Positions 44,027 to 52,983 of a stretch of DNA of 64,000 nucleotides are shown here, one piece after another (the first letter of the stretch is position 1; each line of letters opens with the position of its first letter). This DNA is from Campylobacter sp. (lineage in GTDB: Bacteria > Campylobacterota > Campylobacteria > Campylobacterales > Campylobacteraceae). Below the pieces are notes generated by a model. It made no database searches, was not told the origin of the DNA, and saw only the letters and a list, made by a program, of their open reading frames with translations. Made by a program: the position numbers and the translations under genes. The stretch is from the NCBI GenBank assembly GCA_017469645.1, contig JAFUFY010000005.1:1-64000 (forward strand), read 5' to 3'.

Positions 44027-46312
44027 TTAACCTTTCCATACCAAAACAATTTTTTCGTTAAAAATATCTGTTTTTTTAGGCGCTATCTCTTTTTCGTCGA
44101 TTTTCACACTTTTGACATCATATTGTTCTTTTAAATTTGCGATTTCATCTTCGCATTTTTGCGTCATTTCATCAAGTTCGTTTAACAAAATTTGCAAATT
44201 TTCTTCTGCATTTTTGACCTGATTTCGCTCAGTTAGCACCCTACCTGCACTTTTTGCGGCGGTTACTGTTTTGCCTATTTTTGTGGCTGCGCTACTGCGA
44301 GAGCCAAAAAGTCCGCCAAGCACAGCCGAACCGATACTCATAAGCGTATCGATGCCCTTGCTTGTAACATCGCTTTTTTCTTTGGCTACCCTTTCTTCTG
44401 CTCTGCGAATTTGCGTTTCAAGTCTGCCCTTTTGCGTGTTAAAGCGTTCTAAAATTTTTTCAGTTTGCTCTTCTAAAATCTCATTTGTCTTATCTTGCAA
44501 ACGCACAAAAAACTCTTCCTTGCTCTCGCCGAAATTTGAAGTTATGCCAAATGCGCTGTATTGTATCATTTTCTCATTTCTATAAATAAATTCTTTCAAA
44601 TCTCGCTCGTAATTTTTGAAATTTTTAGCCCCTGCTATAAAGCTTGGCAACTCGCTAAATTTAAGCCCGTCTTTTGGCTTGTCGCTTAAATTTCGCAAAA
44701 TTTCATTACTTGCGTCGTCCCAGTTGATTTCTTTTGCATTATACAAATCAAACAAAAGCCCGATTTCTTTGGTAAATTCGCCGTTTTTATCGGCAAATTT
44801 TACGCTTGCAGTGGCATAAAGATATGGGCTTACTTCATCACCGCCACTTAAATCATAAAATTCAGGAATTTCTGAGTTTATCACAGGTTTTACGGAGTTT
44901 GAATTTGCGTGAGTTTTTGGCGAATTTTGCTCTAAATTTGCCTTTTTGTCTTTCATCAAAAGCGAAATTTGCTCATTTGAAAGCGGTCCTTTTAGATAAC
45001 TAAGCGCAAATCTCGTTCCTATCACGCTTAGCTTATCTTCGTTGATATTTTTAACCAAAAATTTTCGTTTGCCTAAATTTGATATAAGCTCAGTAATTTC
45101 AGCCTTGTCTAAATTCGCATCAACGCCTGTGAGTCCTGAAATCACTCGCTCTTTATCTTGCGCGGTTTGAAGGCGTCCGATAAACCATGTGCCGATGTTT
45201 GAAAGACCTTTATAGTCCAAATCCACAGGATTTTGCGTAGATAAAACGCAACCCAAACCAAAAGCACGAGCCTGTTTAAGAAGTGTGAGCATCGGGTTTT
45301 TTGACGGAGGATTGCCTGTTGGTGGGAAAAAGCCGTAAATCTCGTCCATATACAAAATCGCCCTTAGTGAGCTAGTCCCCGTTGTCGTTCGCATCCAGTT
45401 TATCATCTCATTTAGCAAAAGCGTTACAAAAAACATTCTCTCGCTATCATTTAAATGCGAAATCGTAAAGACATTGCATTTTGCTTTGCCGTCTTTGTCA
45501 AAAAGCATTTTACCGATTTGCAATTTTTCGCCTTGTAGCCACTGCGAAAATGACGCACTTGCGATTAGTGCGTTTATTTTCATGGCTAAATTCATGCGTT
45601 TATCGCTTGGGAAAAACGAATTTACATCAAAAACGCCGATTTTTTCAAACGGCGGATTTGCGATTTGCGTTATGAGCTCAGCGATACTTACGCCTTTTGA
45701 GTTTTTAAAATTTGTCAAAAAAATCGTTTGGATTAGCAAACTCTCAGGCGAGTTCATATCGTCAGTTTTTAGCCCTACAAGCGACATAACGGCACTTGTG
45801 ATTGATAAAATATAATTATTTAGAGCTTCATCGTCTAAATCCCGCGGTGCTTCAAAATCGCTAAGCAAACTAACCCCAAGTCCTGCACTACTTTTTGGCG
45901 TGTAAATTCGCACTTCGGCACTTTCTTTAAATAGTCTTACTCTATCTAAATCTTGGTAAGAATTTTCAATTCCTTCACGCCACGAATTTGCAGTCGCACC
46001 AGCAAATTCGCTCACGCTTTGACCTTTGTTTGCTGCTTCATCTGGGTCGATAAACGGCTCAAAATCGCTTGGTTGCATATTAGGAAAAGAAAGAGCCAAA
46101 TTTGTGAGATCCCCTTTTGGATCGATAATGATGGACGGGATATTATCGATACAAGCTTCTTCTAAAAGCGTTACGCCAAGACCTGTTTTACCGCTTCCTG
46201 TCATTCCTATGATAAGTGCGTGGGTTGTTAGATCTTTGTTTTTATACAAATACGGCTCGTCGCCCTCAGTGCCTAGATAAAATACTTTTAGATTTTCTTG
46301 TAGAGTTTTCAT
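44027..46312 (-). CDS. HerA/DUF853-like P-loop ATPase with C-terminal coiled coil
   Basis: 761 residues. Walker A GMTGSGKT lies at 36-43, IIIDPKGDLTNL near 55-70 and Walker B RAILYMDEIYGFFPP near 315. QARAFGLGCVLSTQNP follows, typical of HerA/FtsK-like hexameric ATPases. The last about 180 residues are helical and charged (EILEEQTEKILERFNTQKGR … LQILLNELDEMTQKCEDE), with a Gly/Ser/Ala-rich patch between (SIGSAVLGGLFGSRSSA). The role is unproven; HerA relatives translocate DNA. No NurA nuclease gene is adjacent. It has its own TATAAT at 46347-46352. Confidence 0.8.
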   Translation of the reverse strand: MKTLQENLKVFYLGTEGDEPYLYKNKDLTTHALIIGMTGSGKTGLGVTLLEEACIDNIPSIIIDPKGDLTNLALSFPNMQPSDFEPFIDPDEAANKGQSVSEFAGATANSWREGIENSYQDLDRVRLFKESAEVRIYTPKSSAGLGVSLLSDFEAPRDLDDEALNNYILSITSAVMSLVGLKTDDMNSPESLLIQTIFLTNFKNSKGVSIAELITQIANPPFEKIGVFDVNSFFPSDKRMNLAMKINALIASASFSQWLQGEKLQIGKMLFDKDGKAKCNVFTISHLNDSERMFFVTLLLNEMINWMRTTTGTSSLRAILYMDEIYGFFPPTGNPPSKNPMLTLLKQARAFGLGCVLSTQNPVDLDYKGLSNIGTWFIGRLQTAQDKERVISGLTGVDANLDKAEITELISNLGKRKFLVKNINEDKLSVIGTRFALSYLKGPLSNEQISLLMKDKKANLEQNSPKTHANSNSVKPVINSEIPEFYDLSGGDEVSPYLYATASVKFADKNGEFTKEIGLLFDLYNAKEINWDDASNEILRNLSDKPKDGLKFSELPSFIAGAKNFKNYERDLKEFIYRNEKMIQYSAFGITSNFGESKEEFFVRLQDKTNEILEEQTEKILERFNTQKGRLETQIRRAEERVAKEKSDVTSKGIDTLMSIGSAVLGGLFGSRSSAATKIGKTVTAAKSAGRVLTERNQVKNAEENLQILLNELDEMTQKCEDEIANLKEQYDVKSVKIDEKEIAPKKTDIFNEKIVLVWKG

Positions 46313-46346
46313 TGTGTTTCCTTAAATTCGCAAATTTGAACTTGTA

Positions 46347-46352
46347 ATTATA
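46347..46352 (-). promoter_or_regulatory. Predicted -10 box of the HerA-like gene
   Basis: TATAAT on the minus strand (GTTATAATTAC), 35 bp before the ATG; AAGGA precedes the start. Confidence 0.6.
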
Positions 46353-46380
46353 ACATTTCGTAATTTAATTTTAAATTTGA

Positions 46381-46386
46381 TAGAAT
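46381..46386 (+). promoter_or_regulatory. Predicted -10 box of the metF-like gene
   Basis: TAGAAT, 26 bp before the ATG at 46412. Confidence 0.45.
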
Positions 46387-46411
46387 TACCGAAAATTTTT
46401 TGGGAATTTTT

Positions 46412-47323
46412 ATGTTAAAAGAAAAAATAAAAGCGAATAAAAGCGGAATTTTACTTTACGGAATCGTTCCGCCAAAAGCGAATTTAAGCACTACCGAGAT
46501 AGAGCGAATTTCGCAAATTCATAAAAACCGCATTGAGAATTTAGGCATTGACGGGGTTGTGATTTATGATTTACAAGATGAAAGTGCTAGAACGGGCGAG
46601 AAACGGACATTTGAATTTATAAAAACGCTTGATCCGCAAATTTATTATGAAGATTATTTAAAAACTAGCGTTGATAGCGTTATTTACAGGGCTGTGGGAA
46701 AATACAGCAAAGATGAATTAAAACAAATTTTATCAAATTCCGGTGCGAATTTAAGCGTTTTTGTCGGAGCTAGTTCAAAAAATCAAGAAATTTCTCTTTC
46801 ATTAAACGACGCTTACAAACTAAAAAGTGAATTTGCACCAAATCTCACGCTTGGGGGCATTTGCATACCCGAACGCCATGAGAAAAAACAAAACGAGCAT
46901 TTAAAAGTAGCTCAAAAAAGTATCGCAGGGTGCGAATTTTTCATATCTCAGGCAGTTTATAACGCTGAAAATGCCAAAAATTTTATAGATGATTATGCAA
47001 AACTTAATGCAAAAAAAGTGCCGATAATCTTTACTTTTACCCCGTGCGGAAACATTAAAACGCTTGAATTTATGAAATGGCTTGGCATTTCGGTGCCGTC
47101 ATTTTTGGAAAATCGACTTAAAAACAGCGTTGATATTTTGCAAAGCTCGGTTGCACTAAGTGCTGAAATGTTTGATTTTTTATACAAATACGCCCTTGCA
47201 AAAGGCGTAAGCGTGGGCGCAAATGTCGAAAGTATTAGCACTAGAAAAGTCGAAATCGAAGCTTCACTGCAACTTTTAAAAAACATTAAAAAAATCATCG
47301 AAAAAAAGGAAAACGGGATTTAA
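46412..47323 (+). CDS. Methylenetetrahydrofolate reductase family protein
   Basis: 303 residues from the ATG at 46412, with GGGAA 7 nt upstream; an earlier ATG at 46400 reads through that site. The flavin-dependent barrel shows LLYGIVPPKANL, GVVIYDLQDESART, LTLGGICIPERHEK and CEFFISQAVYNAENA. The last recalls the A-x-F-x-x-x-Q conserved in MetF. It should reduce methylene-THF to methyl-THF for methionine synthesis. It is diverged from the classical MetF sequence, so a related folate or flavin reaction is possible. Confidence 0.7.
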   Translation: MLKEKIKANKSGILLYGIVPPKANLSTTEIERISQIHKNRIENLGIDGVVIYDLQDESARTGEKRTFEFIKTLDPQIYYEDYLKTSVDSVIYRAVGKYSKDELKQILSNSGANLSVFVGASSKNQEISLSLNDAYKLKSEFAPNLTLGGICIPERHEKKQNEHLKVAQKSIAGCEFFISQAVYNAENAKNFIDDYAKLNAKKVPIIFTFTPCGNIKTLEFMKWLGISVPSFLENRLKNSVDILQSSVALSAEMFDFLYKYALAKGVSVGANVESISTRKVEIEASLQLLKNIKKIIEKKENGI

Positions 47324-47406
47324 AATTTGCCAAACTGCCACGACAACGACATTTTCTCACATAGTGTATGGCGGAGTAAATTTGCAAATTTGCTTAATTT
47401 TATAAA

Positions 47407-47533
47407 AATATTCAAGACAAAATAGGCGTAGTAATTTAAAAAATTTTGTGGTTTTAAAGGCATGCACTTTATTGTGCGTAACTGCAAAAACCGCAAAATT
47501 TTTTAATTTAATCCGTCAAGTTTGGGGAATTAA
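47407..47533. repeat. 127-bp palindromic intergenic element, copy D
   Basis: Opens AATATTCAAGACAAAATAGG and closes TCAAGTTTGGGGAATTAA. It has the same flanks as copy C, but the middle stem is GTGGTTTT / AAAACCGC and the apical stem TGCAC / GTGCG. It lies between the convergent metF-like and polA genes. Confidence 0.85.
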
Positions 47534-47535
47534 AA

Positions 47536-47551
47536 GCTAGGCTAAGTTCAA
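47536..47551. repeat. GCTAGGCT motif beside copy D
   Basis: GCTAGGCTAAGTTCAA, two bases after copy D. It matches the motif at 22224-22240 in all but two positions. Confidence 0.6.
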
Positions 47552-47561
47552 TTTCCTAAAT

Positions 47562-50201
47562 TTACTTCAACTCGCCCCAGCTTTTGGCTACGCTTAGGCT
47601 TGTTTTAAGCGGAACATTTAGCTTAACCACATTTTCCATTATCGTTTGCACCTTTTGGCTAAAAGTATTTACAAATTCATCTTTGACTTCAAAAATCAGC
47701 TCATCGTGAATTTGCAAAATCATACTCGCACTTTCGCCCAAAAATGGCGAAATTTCCAACATTGCTTTTTTGATAATATCTGCTGCTGAGCCTTGAAACT
47801 TCGTATTTACCGCTTCTCGCTCGTAAGTAGCTAGTAACATAGGCGTGGCATTTGCGAAATCAAAATACCTTTTTCTGCCAAAAAGCGTAGTCGTAAAACC
47901 GTCGTTTTTGGCGTTATTTTTGATATTTTCTAAAAAATTTTTAATCGTCGAAAATGCCGCAAAGTATCTTTCGATATAGTTTTTTGCGTCGTTTCGTGGG
48001 ATTTTTAGTTCAGCTGAGAGTTTATTTGCTCCCATGCCGTAAATCAGCCCAAAATTTATGCTTTTTGCAATCGCCCTTTTTCCGTTATCGCTTTCTCCAA
48101 AAATGCTAATGGCTGTCCTTGCGTGAATATCTTCATCGTTTTCAAACGCCTTTATCAAGGCAGGATCCTTGCTAAAATGCGCTAGAAGCCTTAGCTCAAT
48201 CTGCGAATAATCCAGCGAAATCAGGCTATATCCGCTTTTTGCGACAAAGCAGTTTCGCATATCTTTTGCCATTGCACCACGAGCTGGGATATTTTGCAAA
48301 TTTGGATTTTTACTAGCAAGGCGACCCGTGCTGGTGCCGGTTTGCAAAAAATTTGAATAAATTCTGTTATTTTCATCTTGCATAGCCAAATTTAGCAAAG
48401 GTTCGCAATATGTGCTTTGAAGTTTGTAAATTTCGCGATAATCAAGCAATTTGGCAATAACCGGTTGCATGTCAAGTAGCTCTGAAAGAACGCTCTCATC
48501 GGTGCTGTAACCTGTTTTGGTTTTTTTCTTGCTAGGAAGCTTTAACTTTTCAAAAAGCACTTCTCCAAGCTGCTTTGTAGAATTTATGTTAAAATTTTCG
48601 CCACACAGCTCGTAAATTTCGGCAGTCAAGCTTCGCAGTTTTTCGGCATTGCTCTCAATCATCGCTTTTAGCCTAAATTTGTTCGCCATAATGCCTTCGT
48701 TTTCCATTTCAAAAAGCACTTTAACGAACGGAAATTCAAGGTTTTTTGCCAAATTTAGCAAATTCTCATCAAGCAAATTTTGGAATTTAAAATAAAATTT
48801 CAAAGTTATCCAAGCGTCTTCACTAGCGTAGTTTGTGGCATTTTTCACATCGACACTTGCGAAATTTTCGCCCTTTTTAACCACATCTTCAAATTTAATC
48901 GTTTTATAATTAAAATAACGAAGCGCAAGAGCGTCCATACCAACGCTTTCGCTAGGGTTAATTAGCCACGCCATTATCATCGTATCGGCGTAGTTTTTTG
49001 GTGGCGTTAAGCCAAGATTATTTTGGATTATGCGAAAATCGTATTTTAAATTTTGTCCTACGACAAAACCGCTGTAAATTCGCTCCACTGCCCTTTTGGC
49101 GACATTTAGCGAAATTTGCTTTGGCGCACCAAGATAGTTGTGAGTTAGCGGCACATAATACGCTCTTTGCTCGTTAAAACAAAACGAAAAGCCAACGATT
49201 TTGGCATTTTTGCTATCGACGCCGGTTGTTTCGGTATCAAAACTAACGATAGTCTGCTCATCAATGCTCTCCACCAAACGCAAAAGTTCATCTTCGTCCG
49301 TAACCAAAACGGCTTGAAAAGCTAAATCTTTTTTTTCATTTTGCAAACCAAGCGTGTCTAAAAGGCGATTTAGCGAGTAATCTTTCAAAATCTCCTTGAT
49401 ATTTAAAAGCGGATTTGAAGTCGGGAATTTCGCCATTTCCAAAGGCGGAATTTCAAGCTCATCATAAAGCGTAGCTAGTTTTTTACTCAAAAATGCGTTA
49501 TCTTTGTCAGCGATGAGATACTCTTTTTGCCTATTTTGTGGGAGTTTATTGATATTTTCATAAATTCCTTCCAAACTTCCAAATTCATCAAGCAGTTTTT
49601 TTGCACCCTTATCGCCGATACCTTTGACACCGGGGATATTATCGGCACTATCGCCACAAATGGCTAAAAAATCCCTAATTTGCTCTGGATAAACGCCATA
49701 TTTTTCAAAACACTCATCTCTACCATAAAGCATTTTTTTAGCAGGGCTGTAAATGCGAACATTTTCATCTATTAGCTGATACAAATCTTTATCGTGCGTT
49801 ACGATGTTGATTAAAAAGTCGTTTTTGTGCTTTTTTACGGCACTTGCGATGACATCATCGGCTTCGTAGCCCTCTTTTGAAAATGAATAAAGCCCCATTT
49901 TTTCTATCATTTCTATGCAAACTGGAAGTTGCTCTAAAAGTGCTTCGGGTGGGGTTTGGCGATTTGTTTTATAATTTGGATCAATCTCGCTTCTAAAAGT
50001 TTTTCCCTTGCTATCAAGAGCAAAAATAATATAATCGCTCTCAAATTCATTTTTTAAATTTGCGATAAAATTTGCAAATCCGCTAACCATACCGCTAGGT
50101 TTGCCGTCCTTGCTTTTTAGAGAACTCATCGCATAAAAAAGCCTGAAAAAAAAGCCGAAAGTATCGATAATAGTGATAGTTTTTTTATTTTCGTTTGGCA
50201 T
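47562..50201 (-). CDS. polA: DNA polymerase I
   Basis: 879 residues with three domains. The 5'-3' exonuclease comes first (TIIDTFGFFFRLFYA … GDSADNIPGVKGIGDKGAKKLL). The 3'-5' exonuclease keeps its acidic residues: FDTETTGVD near 323, NLKYDFRI near 385 and YASEDAWIT near 455. This proofreading domain therefore looks active. The polymerase follows (SLDYSQIELRLLAHFS, RAIAKSINFGLIYGMG, LQIHDELIFEV). It fills gaps after Okazaki primer removal and in repair. Its candidate -10 is at 50237-50242. Confidence 0.97.
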   Translation of the reverse strand: MPNENKKTITIIDTFGFFFRLFYAMSSLKSKDGKPSGMVSGFANFIANLKNEFESDYIIFALDSKGKTFRSEIDPNYKTNRQTPPEALLEQLPVCIEMIEKMGLYSFSKEGYEADDVIASAVKKHKNDFLINIVTHDKDLYQLIDENVRIYSPAKKMLYGRDECFEKYGVYPEQIRDFLAICGDSADNIPGVKGIGDKGAKKLLDEFGSLEGIYENINKLPQNRQKEYLIADKDNAFLSKKLATLYDELEIPPLEMAKFPTSNPLLNIKEILKDYSLNRLLDTLGLQNEKKDLAFQAVLVTDEDELLRLVESIDEQTIVSFDTETTGVDSKNAKIVGFSFCFNEQRAYYVPLTHNYLGAPKQISLNVAKRAVERIYSGFVVGQNLKYDFRIIQNNLGLTPPKNYADTMIMAWLINPSESVGMDALALRYFNYKTIKFEDVVKKGENFASVDVKNATNYASEDAWITLKFYFKFQNLLDENLLNLAKNLEFPFVKVLFEMENEGIMANKFRLKAMIESNAEKLRSLTAEIYELCGENFNINSTKQLGEVLFEKLKLPSKKKTKTGYSTDESVLSELLDMQPVIAKLLDYREIYKLQSTYCEPLLNLAMQDENNRIYSNFLQTGTSTGRLASKNPNLQNIPARGAMAKDMRNCFVAKSGYSLISLDYSQIELRLLAHFSKDPALIKAFENDEDIHARTAISIFGESDNGKRAIAKSINFGLIYGMGANKLSAELKIPRNDAKNYIERYFAAFSTIKNFLENIKNNAKNDGFTTTLFGRKRYFDFANATPMLLATYEREAVNTKFQGSAADIIKKAMLEISPFLGESASMILQIHDELIFEVKDEFVNTFSQKVQTIMENVVKLNVPLKTSLSVAKSWGELK

Positions 50202-50236
50202 AGAATTTCCTTGAATTTTTATAAATTTAATGCGGA

Positions 50237-50242
50237 ATTCTA
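50237..50242 (-). promoter_or_regulatory. Predicted -10 box of polA
   Basis: TAGAAT on the minus strand (GCTAGAATTCC), 36 bp before the polA ATG, which follows AAGGA. Confidence 0.5.
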
Positions 50243-50329
50243 GCCAAAATTTGCTAAATTCTGAATTTCATTTTATCGACTTTTTACGGAATAATTTTTC
50301 TAAGTTCTCAGTAAAAACAAATATATTAA

Positions 50330-51451
50330 TTACAAAATCTCATCAGCCACTTTTAGAGCAGCCATTATCGTATCGTCCATATCGAAGTATCTATACATAC
50401 CAAGTCTGCCACCGAAAATCACTTTGTTTTGGGTATCGGCTAGGGCTTTGTATTTTTGATACAGTGCGCTATTTTTATCGTCATTTACAGCATAATATGG
50501 CTCATCACCCTTGCTCCATGTTTTTGGATATTCGCGCGTGATGATTGTTTTTGGCTGTGTGCCGAATTCAAAATGCTTATGCTCGATAATGCGAGTAAAA
50601 GGCGTTTTATCGTCAGTATAATTAACAACTGCGTTACCTTGATAGTTTTCGCACTCCAAAACTTCACTTTCAAATTTCAAACTACGATACTCCAACTCGC
50701 CAAATTTATACTCAAAAAATTCATCTATCATACCTGTAAATACAACTTTATCAGCCAAATTTAGCCATTTTTCTTTTCCGTCAAAAAAGTCGGTATTAAG
50801 GAGAATTTCAGACCCTTCAAACATTTTTTCGACCATTTTTGTATAACCGCCTATGGGAATGCCCTGATAGCGGTCATTGAAGTAGTTGTTATCAAAAGTA
50901 AATCGCACAGGAAGGCGTTTGATGATAGAAGCAGGAAGCTCGGTGCATTTGCGTCCCCATTGCTTTTGCGTATAGCCTTTGATGAGAATTTCATAAATAT
51001 CCTTGCCGATAAGCGAAATGGCTTGTTCTTCTAAATTTTTTGGCTCATTTCCATTTAAAGCCATCTTCATTGCTTTTGCTTGGCTTTCTATGCGATTTTT
51101 GGCGTCATCTGGCGTGATAACATCGCTCCAAATTTGATGAAAAGTATTCATATTAAACGGCAGATTATAGAGTTTTCCGTTAAAATTTGCAATCGGCGAA
51201 TTTATATAATTATTAAATTCAGCAAATTCCTGCACTAAATTCCAAATTTCTTTTTCGTCAGTGTGAAATATATGAGCACCGTATTTATGGACATTTATGC
51301 CGCGAGTTTCCTCTGTATAGATATTTCCTGCGATATGATTTCGCTTATCTATAACAAGGCATTTTTTGCCTTTTTTAAGTGCTTTGCTAACTATGGTTGC
51401 GTTAAAAAGCCCTGCGCCGATAAATATAAAATCGTAATGTTTATCAGTCAT
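50330..51451 (-). CDS. glf: UDP-galactopyranose mutase
   Basis: 373 residues from the ATG at 51451 (MTDKHYDFIFIGAGLFNATIV). AAGGA lies 8 nt before it and 2 nt before the ATG at 51457; a still earlier ATG at 51502 lies within licD. The FAD-binding GAGLFNATI, the GNIYTEETRGINVHKYGAHIFHT segment, the substrate-binding KGYTQKQWGRKCTELPASIIKRLPVR and the C-terminal FGGRLGMYRYFDMD are diagnostic. It makes UDP-galactofuranose, so the surface glycan should contain galactofuranose. It is the last gene of the polysaccharide operon. Confidence 0.95.
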   Translation of the reverse strand: MTDKHYDFIFIGAGLFNATIVSKALKKGKKCLVIDKRNHIAGNIYTEETRGINVHKYGAHIFHTDEKEIWNLVQEFAEFNNYINSPIANFNGKLYNLPFNMNTFHQIWSDVITPDDAKNRIESQAKAMKMALNGNEPKNLEEQAISLIGKDIYEILIKGYTQKQWGRKCTELPASIIKRLPVRFTFDNNYFNDRYQGIPIGGYTKMVEKMFEGSEILLNTDFFDGKEKWLNLADKVVFTGMIDEFFEYKFGELEYRSLKFESEVLECENYQGNAVVNYTDDKTPFTRIIEHKHFEFGTQPKTIITREYPKTWSKGDEPYYAVNDDKNSALYQKYKALADTQNKVIFGGRLGMYRYFDMDDTIMAALKVADEIL

Positions 51452-52220
51452 TTTCATTATCCTTAAAGTCAATTTTTTTATGTTTTGGTTTTTGTTGCTC
51501 AATTGGCGGTAATTTCATATAATCGCCATACATTTGTGTGAGATAAAAATCATAATCTTTTGGAATAGGCAATTTTAAATTTTCAAATTCTGCAAGAGTT
51601 AGATTTTCGTAAATTTCGGCTTTAAAATCTTCTTTGAGACTGTAAGCACCAAAAATATTTCCCAAATTTTCATAGTTTTTATTTTGCAAATTTAGCATAT
51701 ATTTGTAGCTCAAATTTTGCAAAATATCAAGCACAAAATTTGGTGCTATTCCAAAAAAGATTGTAAAAATGAATTTATTAAATTTACCACGATTTTTAGG
51801 TGGTTTTCTATATACTGTGGCGTGAAAAATATTTGCCATAAATTGAACTTTTTTTCGTTCTTTTTTATCGCTTGGAACCTTATCTAGTGCAAAAAAATCA
51901 ATATTTGGCGATAATTCTATCGGGTATTTTTCATTCATCAAACGCAAATGCCCTGTCGGAGCATCTGGGATTATGTGCTTTTGTGCGAATTCATAAGTGT
52001 AATTTTTCAAATTTGAAAGTAAATTTTCGGCTTTTTCAAAATCTTTTCGCCACACAGCTATATCCATATCATCGTCCCACGGGATAAAACCTTTATGGCG
52101 GATAGCTCCTAAAACACTACCGCCTAGTAGCGTATATTTTATGCCATTTTCTTTAAAAAGTTTATCAACTTCGGCTACCATTTTTACCATTTCTAGTTGC
52201 ATATCTCGTAAATTTGTCAT
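51444..52220 (-). CDS. LicD family phosphotransferase, copy 1
   Basis: 258 residues. The LicD/Fukutin-type nucleotidyltransferase motif is KYTLLGGSVLGAIRHKG followed by FIPWDDDMDIAVWRKDF (acidic metal-binding cluster about 48-53). The family transfers phosphocholine, and in relatives ribitol phosphate, from CDP-activated donors to glycans. It is in tandem with a second licD. The first 160 bp of the two genes are nearly identical, while the C-terminal halves have drifted. It overlaps glf and the neighbouring licD by a few bases. Confidence 0.88.
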   Translation of the reverse strand: MTNLRDMQLEMVKMVAEVDKLFKENGIKYTLLGGSVLGAIRHKGFIPWDDDMDIAVWRKDFEKAENLLSNLKNYTYEFAQKHIIPDAPTGHLRLMNEKYPIELSPNIDFFALDKVPSDKKERKKVQFMANIFHATVYRKPPKNRGKFNKFIFTIFFGIAPNFVLDILQNLSYKYMLNLQNKNYENLGNIFGAYSLKEDFKAEIYENLTLAEFENLKLPIPKDYDFYLTQMYGDYMKLPPIEQQKPKHKKIDFKDNEND

Positions 52221-52981
52221 TTTTTACTAGCCAATTCTTTATTTAATAAATTAAGTTCTCTGTGTTTAGAAATTCTTTGTTCCACAGGTGGAAGCTTCAT
52301 ATAATCGCCATATAATTGTTTTAAATAAAAATCATAATTTTTTGGAATAGGTAATTTTAATTCTTCAAATTCAGCATATTCTATCTCATCATATATTTCT
52401 GATGGAAAATATTCCTTTGCATGCCAAAATCCAAAAACATTTCCTAAATTCTTATAATTTTTATTATTCAAATTTTCTATAAAATTATAACTAGTCTTTT
52501 GTATAAAATCTAAAACAAATTTTGGAGTGTTTTGAAAAATAAATTGTTTTATCGGTTTATTAGACTGTCTTCTTGTTGTAGCATAACATAAAAATGCAAC
52601 GAAATTTACAAATTTTATACCAAATTTAGTGCTTGGAACTTTATCTAATGCAAATACATCGATTGTCGGCGAAAATTCAATGGGATATTTTTCATTAATC
52701 AAATGCAATCTTCCTATCGGAGAATGTGGAATTATCTGTTTTTGTGCAAATTCATAAGTGTATTTTTGTAAATTCGCAAGTAAATTTTCAGTCCTTTGGA
52801 AATCTTTTCTCCAAACAGCTATATCCATATCATCGTCCCACGGGATAAAGCCTTTATGGCGGATAGCCCCTAAAACACTACCGCCTAGTAGCGTATATTT
52901 TATGCCGTTTTCTTTAAAAAGCCTATCAACTTCGGCTATCATTTTTACCATTTCTAGTTGCATTTGGCGTAAATTTTGCAT
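52217..52981 (-). CDS. LicD family phosphotransferase, copy 2
   Basis: 254 residues with the same motifs as its neighbour (LLGGSVLGAIRHKG, PWDDDMDIAVWR) and a C-terminus sharing LPIPKNYDFYLKQLYGDYMKLPPVEQ. The acceptor specificity may differ. It begins 3 bp after the glycosyltransferase gene and overlaps copy 1 by four bases. The middle (about residues 115-200) is more AT-rich and diverged. No CDP-choline synthesis gene is near; a CDP-glycerol-type enzyme is (56916). Confidence 0.88.
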   Translation of the reverse strand: MQNLRQMQLEMVKMIAEVDRLFKENGIKYTLLGGSVLGAIRHKGFIPWDDDMDIAVWRKDFQRTENLLANLQKYTYEFAQKQIIPHSPIGRLHLINEKYPIEFSPTIDVFALDKVPSTKFGIKFVNFVAFLCYATTRRQSNKPIKQFIFQNTPKFVLDFIQKTSYNFIENLNNKNYKNLGNVFGFWHAKEYFPSEIYDEIEYAEFEELKLPIPKNYDFYLKQLYGDYMKLPPVEQRISKHRELNLLNKELASKK

Positions 52982-52983
52982 AT

